From Clostridiales bacterium (GTDB lineage Bacteria > Bacillota > Clostridia > Christensenellales > Aristaeellaceae): 15,884 nucleotides of DNA. Every line of letters starts with the position of its first letter. Within the stretch, counting starts at the first letter, position 1. The stretch lies in contig JAAYJP010000071.1 of NCBI GenBank assembly GCA_012522875.1, positions 1 to 15,884 on the forward strand, given 5' to 3'. Below the pieces are notes generated by a model. It searched no databases. It was not told the origin of the DNA and saw nothing but the letters and a program-made list of their open reading frames with translations. The translations under genes were made by a program, and so were the position numbers. Shown one piece after another: positions 7,072-13,928 of the stretch.

Positions 7072-8952
7072 ATGACCGAAACGGGGATTCCATCCCTTTC
7101 TGAATTGAAACGCATGGACCGGAATGAGCTGGAGGCGCTGGCAGAAACGCTGCGCGGCCGGATCCTGGATGCTGTATCACATAACGGAGGGCATCTGGCC
7201 AGCAATCTGGGCGTGGTGGAGCTTACCATCGCCCTGCACCGGGTGTTTGACAGCCCGTGGGATAAAATTGTTTTTGATGTGGGACACCAGTGCTATGCTC
7301 ACAAGATGCTCACCGGCCGTGACAGGGGGATGGCGGGCCTGCGCTGCTACCAGGGCCTGGCCGGCTTTCCCAAGTGCGAGGAAAGCCAGCACGACGCCTA
7401 TGAGACGGGGCATGCCTCCACCGCCATCTCAGCCGCCCTGGGCTTGGCCCGGGCGCGGGACCTGAAAAAAGAAAATCACCGGGTCATTGCCGTGGTAGGG
7501 GACGGGGCGCTGACCGGGGGCTTGTGCTATGAGGCGCTCAATGACGCCGGGAACCGGAAAACCCAGCTCATTGTGATCCTTAATGATAACCAGATGTCCA
7601 TCTCCCCCAATGTGGGAGCTGTCAGCAACTACCTCACCTTTATGCGCTCCAGCCGTGCCTGGATGGACATCAAGAAGTCACTGACAAGCGCCCTGCCCCA
7701 TGTTCCTGTGATCGGGAAGCCCCTCCTGCGTTTTTTACAGAACGTCAAGGGATCGCTTCGGAATTTCCTCATCAGGGACCGGTATTTTGACACCCTGGGA
7801 TTTCAGTATCTGGGGCCGCTGGATGGGCACGATGAACGATACCTTGAAAAAGTGCTGCGCCGGGCTGGAAACCTGAAGCGTCCCGTCCTGATCCATGTGG
7901 TTACCCAGAAAGGCAGGGGCTACGCTCCGGCGGAGGAAGCGCCCTGGGCCAAGCATGGGGTCACCCCCTTTAATCCGGCGGATGACCAGCCCATACGGCA
8001 TACGGCCGCCCGCTCTTTTGGCAAGGCGGCGGGAAACCTGCTGACCGAATTGGCCCTGTCTGACCCGCGCATCGTGGCAGTGACCGCCGCCATGACCAGC
8101 GCTACAGGGCTTGAGGCCTTCCAGAAATCTTATCCTGAAAGGCTTTTTGATGTGGGCATTGCCGAGCCCCATGCCATGGTACTGGCAGCAGGTTTGGCAA
8201 AGGGCGGTATGAAGCCTTTTGTGGCTATTTATGACACATTCCTCCAGCGTGCCTATGACCAGGTGGTGGTGGATATCTGCCTGCAGCGCCTGCCGGTGAC
8301 CGTGCTGATGGATCGCGCCGCCCTGGGCGGTGAGGATGGGCCGACCCACCACGGGGTGTTTGGCACAAGCTACTTAAGGCATGTGCCGGAACTCACGCTC
8401 CTTTACCCCCGCAGCATTGAGGAGCTGGAAGCCATGGTCCGTTTTGCCCAGGGGCACCCGGGGCCGGTGTTTATCCGCTATCCCCGGGGGGAGAGCGCAG
8501 GGATGGGAGAACTGCCCTGCCTGGGGTTTTCCCCGGGGCGCTGGGAGCGCCTGATGCCTGGGAACAGCCTAAGCCTGGTGGCCGTCGGCCCCATGGTAAG
8601 GGAAGCCATTTTGGTGCGGGAGAAGCTTTTGGCTCAGGGAATAAAGGCCCAGGTGGTGAATGCCTCCAGCATTAAGCCGCTGGACGGAGCAATGATTAAG
8701 GAGCTGGCTAAGAGCGGCAATCCCTATGTGATCCTGGAAGAGCAGGCGCTGGCGGGCGGCCTGGGGAGCGCAGTGACTGAGTACTGCCTGATGCATGGAC
8801 TTATGCAGCCGGACCTTCTCTTCGCCCTGCCGGATGCCTTTGTACCGCAGGGCAGCCATGAGGAGCTGCTGCACCATTGCGGGCTGGACGCCCAGAGCAT
8901 CTATCAGCGCCTGGTGCGCCTTTGGCCGGAGCGTCATGAAACAGCGGGCTGA
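7072..8952 (+). CDS. dxs: 1-deoxy-D-xylulose-5-phosphate synthase (DXS)
   Basis: Thiamine diphosphate enzyme that condenses pyruvate and glyceraldehyde 3-phosphate to DXP, the entry to MEP isoprenoid synthesis and a precursor of thiamine and vitamin B6. The chosen ATG (7072-7074) gives 626 residues and follows GGAGGG at 7062-7067. The frame stays open to an upstream ATG at 6979, but that start would lie upstream of the promoter. Motifs: HNGGHLASNLG (37-47), FDVGHQCYAHK (68-78), the ThDP/metal motif GDGALTGG (143-150) with N171, and DRAALGGEDGPTHHG (414-428). The catalytic glutamate is E365 in VGIAEPHAM; the usual text here is AEQHAVT, so Q is replaced by P next to the catalytic residue. It overlaps tlyA by 17 nt. 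Identification is very secure. Confidence 0.97.
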   Translation: MTETGIPSLSELKRMDRNELEALAETLRGRILDAVSHNGGHLASNLGVVELTIALHRVFDSPWDKIVFDVGHQCYAHKMLTGRDRGMAGLRCYQGLAGFPKCEESQHDAYETGHASTAISAALGLARARDLKKENHRVIAVVGDGALTGGLCYEALNDAGNRKTQLIVILNDNQMSISPNVGAVSNYLTFMRSSRAWMDIKKSLTSALPHVPVIGKPLLRFLQNVKGSLRNFLIRDRYFDTLGFQYLGPLDGHDERYLEKVLRRAGNLKRPVLIHVVTQKGRGYAPAEEAPWAKHGVTPFNPADDQPIRHTAARSFGKAAGNLLTELALSDPRIVAVTAAMTSATGLEAFQKSYPERLFDVGIAEPHAMVLAAGLAKGGMKPFVAIYDTFLQRAYDQVVVDICLQRLPVTVLMDRAALGGEDGPTHHGVFGTSYLRHVPELTLLYPRSIEELEAMVRFAQGHPGPVFIRYPRGESAGMGELPCLGFSPGRWERLMPGNSLSLVAVGPMVREAILVREKLLAQGIKAQVVNASSIKPLDGAMIKELAKSGNPYVILEEQALAGGLGSAVTEYCLMHGLMQPDLLFALPDAFVPQGSHEELLHHCGLDAQSIYQRLVRLWPERHETAG

Positions 8953-9733
8953 CCAGGCACTTCTGGCCAGGGGTATGGCGGAAAGCCGGGAAAAGGCTCA
9001 GGCCCTGATTCTGTCAGGGCGCGTTTATATCAGCGAGGTAAGGGTGAACAAGGCCTCCCAGCAGGTGAGCGATGACGATGCGCTGATCCTAAGGGGGGAC
9101 GATAACGCCTACGCCAGCCGGGGCGGCTACAAGCTGGAGAAGGCCATGGATGTCTTTGGTGTGGTCGCGGAAGATTTGGTCTGTATGGATGTGGGCGCAG
9201 CCACCGGTGGTTTTACGGATGTGCTTTTGCGCGCTGGCGCCCGACATGTGTATGCTGTCGATGTGGGCTATGGGCAGCTGGACTGGCGCTTAAGGCGGGA
9301 CAAACGGGTCACCGCGATGGAACGCACCAACGCCAGGCTGCTCACTCCTGAGCATTTTCCGGAAAAACCGGGGTTGGCGGTGATGGATGTGTCCTTCATT
9401 TCCGTCAGGCTGATTTTGCCTGCCATATTTGCCATCCTGGGTGAAAAAGGGCGGGTGGTGAGCCTGGTAAAACCCCAGTTCGAGGCCGGCAGGGGACAAG
9501 TTGGCAAACACGGCGTGGTGCGTGAAAAAGGCACCCACATCAGGGTGCTTGAGGAAATCCGGGATTTCTGCCTGAGCCAGCGCTGGGCTGTGGTAGGCCT
9601 GAGTTTTTCACCCATCACCGGGCCTAAGGGCAATATTGAGTTTTTGGCGGACATCCGGCCCGGGGCATGGGAACAGCTGACGGACGGCGACATCACAACA
9701 TTGGTAAGGGAAGCCCACCAAACGCTTGACTAA
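8936..9733 (+). CDS. tlyA: TlyA-family rRNA 2'-O-methyltransferase (16S/23S)
   Basis: Predicted SAM-dependent 2'-O-methyltransferase of rRNA; mycobacterial TlyA modifies 16S C1409 and 23S C1920. It has 265 residues from the ATG at 8936, starting MKQRADQALLARGMAESREK, which is the family's usual N-terminus. An S4 RNA-binding domain covers about 1-60. The FtsJ-like domain has SRGGYKL (61-67), the SAM motif DVGAATGGFTD (85-95), DVSFIS (151-156), LVKPQFE (177-183) and GPKGNIEF (229-236). The K-D-K-E catalytic tetrad is intact as K66, D151, K179 and E235. The start lies inside the end of dxs (17-nt overlap), with a GGAG at 8928-8931, so it is translationally coupled. Pairing with dxs is common in Firmicutes. 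The old 'hemolysin' label is historical and not supported by this context. Confidence 0.94.
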   Translation: MKQRADQALLARGMAESREKAQALILSGRVYISEVRVNKASQQVSDDDALILRGDDNAYASRGGYKLEKAMDVFGVVAEDLVCMDVGAATGGFTDVLLRAGARHVYAVDVGYGQLDWRLRRDKRVTAMERTNARLLTPEHFPEKPGLAVMDVSFISVRLILPAIFAILGEKGRVVSLVKPQFEAGRGQVGKHGVVREKGTHIRVLEEIRDFCLSQRWAVVGLSFSPITGPKGNIEFLADIRPGAWEQLTDGDITTLVREAHQTLD

Positions 9734-9736
9734 ACG

Positions 9737-9755
9737 GCGCACAGTGCGCTTTTTT
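9737..9755 (+). terminator. Intrinsic terminator of dxs-tlyA
   Basis: GCGCAC (9737-9742) pairs with GTGCGC (9744-9749), realistically as a GCGC stem with a 5-nt loop, followed at once by six Ts (9750-9755). It fills the 24-nt gap between convergent tlyA and the VanW gene. On the minus strand only a short TTT follows the stem, so it acts mainly on the plus strand. Confidence 0.8.
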
Positions 9756-9757
9756 GC

Positions 9758-10777
9758 TTAGTCTGCCCGGTAAAGGGCGATGGTCAGCGCGCCATCCTGA
9801 ACGGAACCGTCGATGCGTACGGGGTAGGGAAAGCGGTTCTGGATGATGAAGTTCTGCGTTTCCGTACCCACTGCAGCATCCGCGCCGTGAGGCAGGTAGG
9901 AGGCGCCGGAAGGGCCATGGGCCCGGCGGTGGAGGATGCCGATCTCAGGCAGCTGCAAAATCGTGTTGTACAGCGTGCTCGAAACCTGGCAGGTGCCTCC
10001 GCCATAGCCCTGTGCGATCTCCCCGGCTACAATCACGTTGGCGGGCTCATAGCCCGAGCGGCGATTGTAGGGGCCAATGTGGGCATTGAAATCGAGCTTG
10101 TCGCCAGGCTGAAGGATATACAGCCCGAACCGCTGGCAGGCCACACGCAGATTCCTGATGCGGCTCAGGTTGCTGCCATCATCCCCCAGTTTATAAAAAG
10201 AGGTGTAGGCGGCCAGGGGAATATCCCGGTCCATCCCTGCCATATGCTCTCCCATGGGCAGCAGTTCTTTCAGCTGCCTGGTATCCATGTAAGCGTACTG
10301 CCGGTGGTAAATCAGCCTGGCCCAGCCACTGGTCACATCAATCAAGGCGACCCTGGCGCCGTCATACAGTGTTACCAGCATTTTTGCACCCGCCTCAGGA
10401 GCGGCCAAAACCGGGGCTTCACCCTTGACCCATCCCAGATAGGCACAGGGAACGGCAGCATAGGCCGGTTCCAAAGCCGGATTGACAGGCCGGGCAGTGG
10501 TCTCCGCCAGCCTGCCCCGGCGTATGTAACCTTCCTGCCCTTTTTGCGTGCGTATCTTCAGCCAGTCGGGCGCCACCTCAAGGATATGGACGCGGGTGCC
10601 GGCGCTGATTAAGCCCAGGGACGGGGCATCGGTGTCAGGCGCTGTTAATAAAGCGCCGGCGTCCCGTAGCTTGGCGGTGTACTTGACCCCTGCCATATCC
10701 AGCTCCTGCCCCGCCGCCGGCTGGAGCAAGGTCACCAGGAGCAGGAGGGCTGCCAGGGCAAAGGCTGGTTTTTTCAT
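9758..10777 (-). CDS. Secreted SH3-like/VanW-domain protein (copy 1, last gene of operon)
   Basis: Predicted exported wall-associated protein of 339 residues; its biochemical role is not established for the family. A signal peptide is clear (MKKPAFALAALLLLVTLL, likely cut near AAG-Q at 23/24). Two SH3-like segments follow: about 35-90 (APDTDAPSLGLISAGTRVHILE, WLKIRTQKGQEGYI) and about 110-172 (GWARLIYHRQYAYMDTRQL). The C-terminal half (about 185-337) is a VanW domain: LQPGDKLDFN (222-231), YEPANVIVAGE (243-253), GGGTCQVSSTLYN (259-271), and YLPHGADAAVGTE before FIIQNRFPYPVRI. The single conserved Cys in GGGTCQ is present. The ATG overlaps the upstream paralogue's stop (ATGA), with AAGGA ahead of it. 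It is clearly a tandem duplicate of the next gene. VanW domains occur beside vancomycin resistance genes, but nothing here indicates resistance. Confidence 0.88.
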   Translation of the reverse strand: MKKPAFALAALLLLVTLLQPAAGQELDMAGVKYTAKLRDAGALLTAPDTDAPSLGLISAGTRVHILEVAPDWLKIRTQKGQEGYIRRGRLAETTARPVNPALEPAYAAVPCAYLGWVKGEAPVLAAPEAGAKMLVTLYDGARVALIDVTSGWARLIYHRQYAYMDTRQLKELLPMGEHMAGMDRDIPLAAYTSFYKLGDDGSNLSRIRNLRVACQRFGLYILQPGDKLDFNAHIGPYNRRSGYEPANVIVAGEIAQGYGGGTCQVSSTLYNTILQLPEIGILHRRAHGPSGASYLPHGADAAVGTETQNFIIQNRFPYPVRIDGSVQDGALTIALYRAD

Positions 10778-11805
10778 ACAGATTCCTTATAAAAGGCGAC
10801 AAAGAGGGATCCGTCCTGAACATGAGCATAGATGCGCACAGGGAAGGGGTAGTCATTTCGGAACACAAAATTGAGGCCGCCGGAGGAGGCATCCACCCCG
10901 TGGGGCAGGTAGGCGATGCCATTGGCGCCGTGAGGCGCCCGGCGCAGCACTGTCAAACCCGTCAGCTGAAGCACCGCATTGTACAGCGTGCTTGAAACCT
11001 GGCAGGAACCGCCGCCATAGACATCAAAAACCATTTCTCCATCTACCAGGGCGCCGGCGGGTTTATAGCCGTTGCTGGCTCGGAAGGGGCCCACTTCGCC
11101 GTTGAAGTCAAGGGTTTGTCCTGGCGCAAGCACCTTTGACATGCGCTGGCCGCCCACAGCCAGGTTATTGATGCGGTTAAGGTTATTTTCGCTGTCGGAA
11201 ATATTGTAGAAGGAGTTATAGACAGCAATGGGCACCTCCGGGGATCCATTGGATTCAACAGGAGCGACCATCTCAAGCGCATCCAGTTCCCGCGTGTCCA
11301 CATAGCCATATTGGCGTTTGAAAATCAGCCTGGCCCACCCATTTGTCACATCAAGGAAGCCCAGCTGGGCGCCTGCCTGAAGGGTGATGAGCGTTTCGCT
11401 GGCGCTCTCAGGCGCCGCCTTAACATGGGTCTCCTGGCTCAGTGTGGCAAACCACAGGTTCAGGGCTGTGCCAAAACGCGGCGTGCTGGCTTTATCCAGG
11501 GCCACCGGATCCATGATGCGGTGGCGGAGGACATAGCCAATCTTTCCGGAAAGCTTGATGCCCACGAAGTTTGGCAAAACCTCCACCACTTCAATGGCGC
11601 GGCCGGGCTTGTAGTTGGCAAGCACCTTGCTCTCCAGGTCTGGGTGGCTGTACACATTGGTGGTGCTGTTGGGGAAATGGGTGGATATTTTGGCGGTATA
11701 AAGCGTCTGCACCTCCGCCCCGGCGGGGGCCGAGGCCAGCAGCATTGCAGCAAACAGCAGGGCCGCGCAGCCCGCCGCCCTAATCCTTTTTCCGAAGTTT
11801 CTCAT
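10774..11805 (-). CDS. Secreted SH3-like/VanW-domain protein (copy 2)
   Basis: Paralogue of the downstream gene with the same order: signal peptide, two SH3-like segments, VanW domain. It has 343 residues from the ATG at 11803-11805. That start is preferred over the longer open frame to 11955 because it opens with a classic signal peptide (MRNFGKRIRAAGCAALLFAA, cleavage near AGA-E at 30/31) and a GAGGAC ribosome binding site; the longer frame is the DUF896 gene read out of frame. SH3-like parts lie at about 38-100 and 118-176 (NGWARLIFKRQYGYVDTREL). VanW motifs: LAPGQTLDFN (226-235), YKPAGALVDGE (247-257), GGGSCQVSSTLYN (264-276), YLPHGVDAS (299-307). It starts 26 nt inside the DUF896 gene and ends in an ATGA overlap. 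Likely surface-exposed; the function is unknown. Confidence 0.87.
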   Translation of the reverse strand: MRNFGKRIRAAGCAALLFAAMLLASAPAGAEVQTLYTAKISTHFPNSTTNVYSHPDLESKVLANYKPGRAIEVVEVLPNFVGIKLSGKIGYVLRHRIMDPVALDKASTPRFGTALNLWFATLSQETHVKAAPESASETLITLQAGAQLGFLDVTNGWARLIFKRQYGYVDTRELDALEMVAPVESNGSPEVPIAVYNSFYNISDSENNLNRINNLAVGGQRMSKVLAPGQTLDFNGEVGPFRASNGYKPAGALVDGEMVFDVYGGGSCQVSSTLYNAVLQLTGLTVLRRAPHGANGIAYLPHGVDASSGGLNFVFRNDYPFPVRIYAHVQDGSLFVAFYKESV

Positions 11806-11983
11806 ACTGCCCGTCCTCGTTCTCGATGTAGATATATCCCAGCTGCTCCAGGAGGTTCGCACGCATCTCCCCGATATATTGCTGGCGCAGGGAACGCTGT
11901 TCCAGGGCTTCTTCCTCTGTGAGGCCTTCAGCCTTCTTCTTGCGGGCCAGAGCATTGATCCGCTCCATCTGCTCCCTTGTCAT
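11780..11983 (-). CDS. DUF896 / UPF0291 family small protein (YnzC-like)
   Basis: Small cytosolic protein of 67 residues. It matches the DUF896 pattern: an EQMERINALARKKKAEGLT helix, EEEALEQRSLRQQYI, and RANLLEQLGYIYIEN. B. subtilis YnzC, about 77 residues, folds as a short helical bundle. The domain's function is not well defined, and no catalytic motif is seen. The charged helical composition (K/E/R/Q-rich) fits a coiled or protein-binding role. The ATG at 11981-11983 overlaps the Lgt-like gene's stop by 4 nt and has a strong GGGAGG ribosome binding site. Its last 26 nt overlap the start of the VanW gene downstream. Finding it inside an envelope operon is the interesting part. Confidence 0.88.
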   Translation of the reverse strand: MTREQMERINALARKKKAEGLTEEEALEQRSLRQQYIGEMRANLLEQLGYIYIENEDGQYEKLRKKD

Positions 11984-12921
11984 CGTGCGGCCTCCCGCCT
12001 GAACAATAGCATACCCAGGCCTGCAGGTATGGCGAGCAGCAGCAGGTAGAGCCCATAAGCCGGCAGTTTGCCCATAGGGGACCGGTCAATCATGAATTCA
12101 ACTGCGATGGCTCCCGCGATAACCAGGGGCAACAGCGCAAGGGTCACGACGGGCAAAGCCTTTCCCCCCGGGTTTTTCAACGCGCGCACCGCCAGCACGA
12201 TGAGGGCAGCGGAAAACAGCACGGCAGAGAGCACCTGCTGAACGCCAACAAAGCTGAAGCGCAGGTGCCCGTCAAAGCGCAGGCTCTCCATCAGCGTCTG
12301 GCTGATGCCATAGAGCAGGCAGGCCAGGAGGAACACATTGCCGGGCCGGCCTCTGTGCTTGAGGGCAAGCAGCAGGATGATGAGGAGCACCAGTGCCAGA
12401 ATTGCTTCAAGCAAATAGGTGCGCAGGTAGGCTTCATAAGGATCCTGGCGAGCCAGGAAGCTGCCTGCGATCCAGGGGGTCGTCAGCGGACGGCTTATCC
12501 CAAGGATGGTGAAGCCCTCTCCCAGGCGCGCCGGTATCAGGAACGCCGTGAGGGCAGGCGCCAGCATGTCCAGGACCCGGGACGCCTTAACGCCGGCCAA
12601 GCGCGCTGATAACAGCGCTCCAAGGACGGCACCCGACAGGGCGCCGTACATGGCAAATCCGCCGGTGCGCAGGTTCAAGAAATTGGTAAAAGACAGATAG
12701 GGGCTGAAGATGGGATCGCCCGCAACATACAAAAGGCGCGACAGGAGGAGCCCCAGGGGCAGTGACAGGAAACCCGACAAAACAGCTGCCGGCATCAGAC
12801 CGCGCTTGCGGGACAGTTGGTACAGGGTGCCCAGCCCCAGGAGAACTCCCGCCAGAAGGCATAAGCCATAGGCGTAGATTTCCATGCCAAGGAAGGGAAA
12901 AGCCATCGCGTCAGGATACAT
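11980..12921 (-). CDS. Lgt-like (prolipoprotein diacylglyceryl transferase family) membrane protein, divergent
   Basis: Polytopic membrane protein of 313 residues. Layout and several motifs follow Lgt: MEIYAYGLCLLAG (13-25), SRLLYVAG (61-68), RTGGFAMYGALSG (85-97), and YGISQTLMESLRFDGHLRFS (204-223), which aligns to the Lgt C-terminal YGxxRFxxExxRxD region. Key positions differ. The near-invariant G-R-x-x-N-F-x-N-x-E stretch is ARLGEGFTILG (131-141): R132 is kept, but E135 replaces the Asn and the Asn-Gly-Glu is lost. Q208 stands where E. coli has R239, while E212 matches E243. Two extra hydrophobic segments (about 256-277 and 288-307) extend the C-terminus. A true lipoprotein lipid transferase is therefore doubtful; it may act on another acceptor or be inactive. 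The ATG follows AGAGG and the NAGPA gene ends 4 nt upstream. Confidence 0.75.
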   Translation of the reverse strand: MYPDAMAFPFLGMEIYAYGLCLLAGVLLGLGTLYQLSRKRGLMPAAVLSGFLSLPLGLLLSRLLYVAGDPIFSPYLSFTNFLNLRTGGFAMYGALSGAVLGALLSARLAGVKASRVLDMLAPALTAFLIPARLGEGFTILGISRPLTTPWIAGSFLARQDPYEAYLRTYLLEAILALVLLIILLLALKHRGRPGNVFLLACLLYGISQTLMESLRFDGHLRFSFVGVQQVLSAVLFSAALIVLAVRALKNPGGKALPVVTLALLPLVIAGAIAVEFMIDRSPMGKLPAYGLYLLLLAIPAGLGMLLFRREAAR

Positions 12922-12925
12922 GGTG

Positions 12926-13927
12926 TTACCTCTGCCCCTGGGTGGTGGCGAAGTAGATCAGGTCGCTTTGGGTGCGTTCGTTGGAGGCGGAGCGGTTGCT
13001 CTGATAGTAACCGCCGTTGAAGACCATGGTGGCTGAGTTGCCGCCGTCCAGGTTAAACGCCTGCATGCAGCCCAGGTCAAACATGAAATTGGCAAGCTCC
13101 GTATGGGTTACGCCCTTTGATTCGGCGCTGCGGCCCTCCGCCAGCACCAGGACATAGGAGAGGGGGGCGACCTGGCCGATGGCCATGCGCGGTTCATCTC
13201 CGTGGGGGTTGTATCCGTACTTTTCGTCCAATGTCAACAGCATCCCGTCCTTGACCAGTGCCGGGCCGAAGGTGAAGGCGTTGACGATGGTGTGCCCCGC
13301 GTTCAGAAAGGCCTGTACCTCGCTCTTGTCAGAGCGGACAAAGAGGTGGAAATCCCCGTTTTCATCGGTGATCAGCAGGTCCTTGATCCGGTTGTACTTG
13401 GCGCGGACTCTTTCGCCCATGCGGTATTCAAAGCTCTTTTTATCCGGCTGATCGGCAAAATAGTTGGCGTTGATAGCGATCACGGCGTTCTGCTCCCTGG
13501 CCATGGTGGAAATCAGTTTGGTGCGCCGGGAGGTGAGGGAGCCCGCGGCAGCCGTGCGCAGCTGGCTGGGATGAGTGATGTCCACCCTGGCTAACCGCCA
13601 GACCACACCCTCCTGCTGGATGGTTTCCAGACGTACCACGATGCTGTCATCCTCATAGGAGGTGTCGGTGAATCCGGCCGGATCGGGCGCTGGTCCGGGG
13701 CTGAAATCAATGGGAAGCGCCGTGTCCTCCTGGGCAGAAGCGGAGGGGATCAGCCAGTTCATCAGCCATGCGGCCACTTCGTCATCGCCCTCTTCTTCCT
13801 GCCAGAGTTCCTCATCCAGCCGGGCAGCCTCATGGTCAAGCAGAGCCCCGGAGGGGACCCAAAAAGGCAGTGCAAGGGCCATCACCAGGGTTAGTATGAT
13901 CAGCGTGTTGCGTGTTTTTGTTGACAT
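12926..13927 (-). CDS. Exported phosphodiester glycosidase-family protein (NAGPA / DUF2233 domain)
   Basis: Predicted extracellular hydrolase of the NAGPA fold. The family's namesake removes N-acetylglucosamine from a sugar phosphodiester, so a surface polymer with sugar-phosphodiester links is a plausible substrate. It has 333 residues: a hydrophobic N-terminal segment (8-26, signal or anchor), an acidic low-complexity stretch (DEELWQEEEGDDE, 38-50), then the domain from about 95 to 330. Domain motifs: VDITHPSQLRTA (115-126), INANYF (152-157), FGPALVKDG (220-228), EPRMAIGQ (245-252) and the signature NLDGGNSATMVFNG (292-305). The ATG at 13925-13927 has AAAGGAACC ahead of it and lies 1 nt after the glycosyltransferase stop. 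SASAQE at 62-67 looks like a second signal-cleavage site, so the mature N-terminus is unsure. Confidence 0.87.
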   Translation of the reverse strand: MSTKTRNTLIILTLVMALALPFWVPSGALLDHEAARLDEELWQEEEGDDEVAAWLMNWLIPSASAQEDTALPIDFSPGPAPDPAGFTDTSYEDDSIVVRLETIQQEGVVWRLARVDITHPSQLRTAAAGSLTSRRTKLISTMAREQNAVIAINANYFADQPDKKSFEYRMGERVRAKYNRIKDLLITDENGDFHLFVRSDKSEVQAFLNAGHTIVNAFTFGPALVKDGMLLTLDEKYGYNPHGDEPRMAIGQVAPLSYVLVLAEGRSAESKGVTHTELANFMFDLGCMQAFNLDGGNSATMVFNGGYYQSNRSASNERTQSDLIYFATTQGQR

Positions 13928-13928
13928 C

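Noticed and set aside
8936..9733. TlyA as a hemolysin
   Set aside because: The S4 plus FtsJ-like architecture with an intact KDKE tetrad and the dxs neighbour indicate an rRNA methyltransferase.
9758..11805. Vancomycin resistance locus because of VanW domains
   Set aside because: No vanHAX, vanY or two-component genes are present; VanW domains are widespread in ordinary wall proteins.
11806..11955. N-terminal extension of the second VanW protein
   Set aside because: It is the DUF896 coding sequence in another frame; the ATG at 11803-11805 starts a proper signal peptide.
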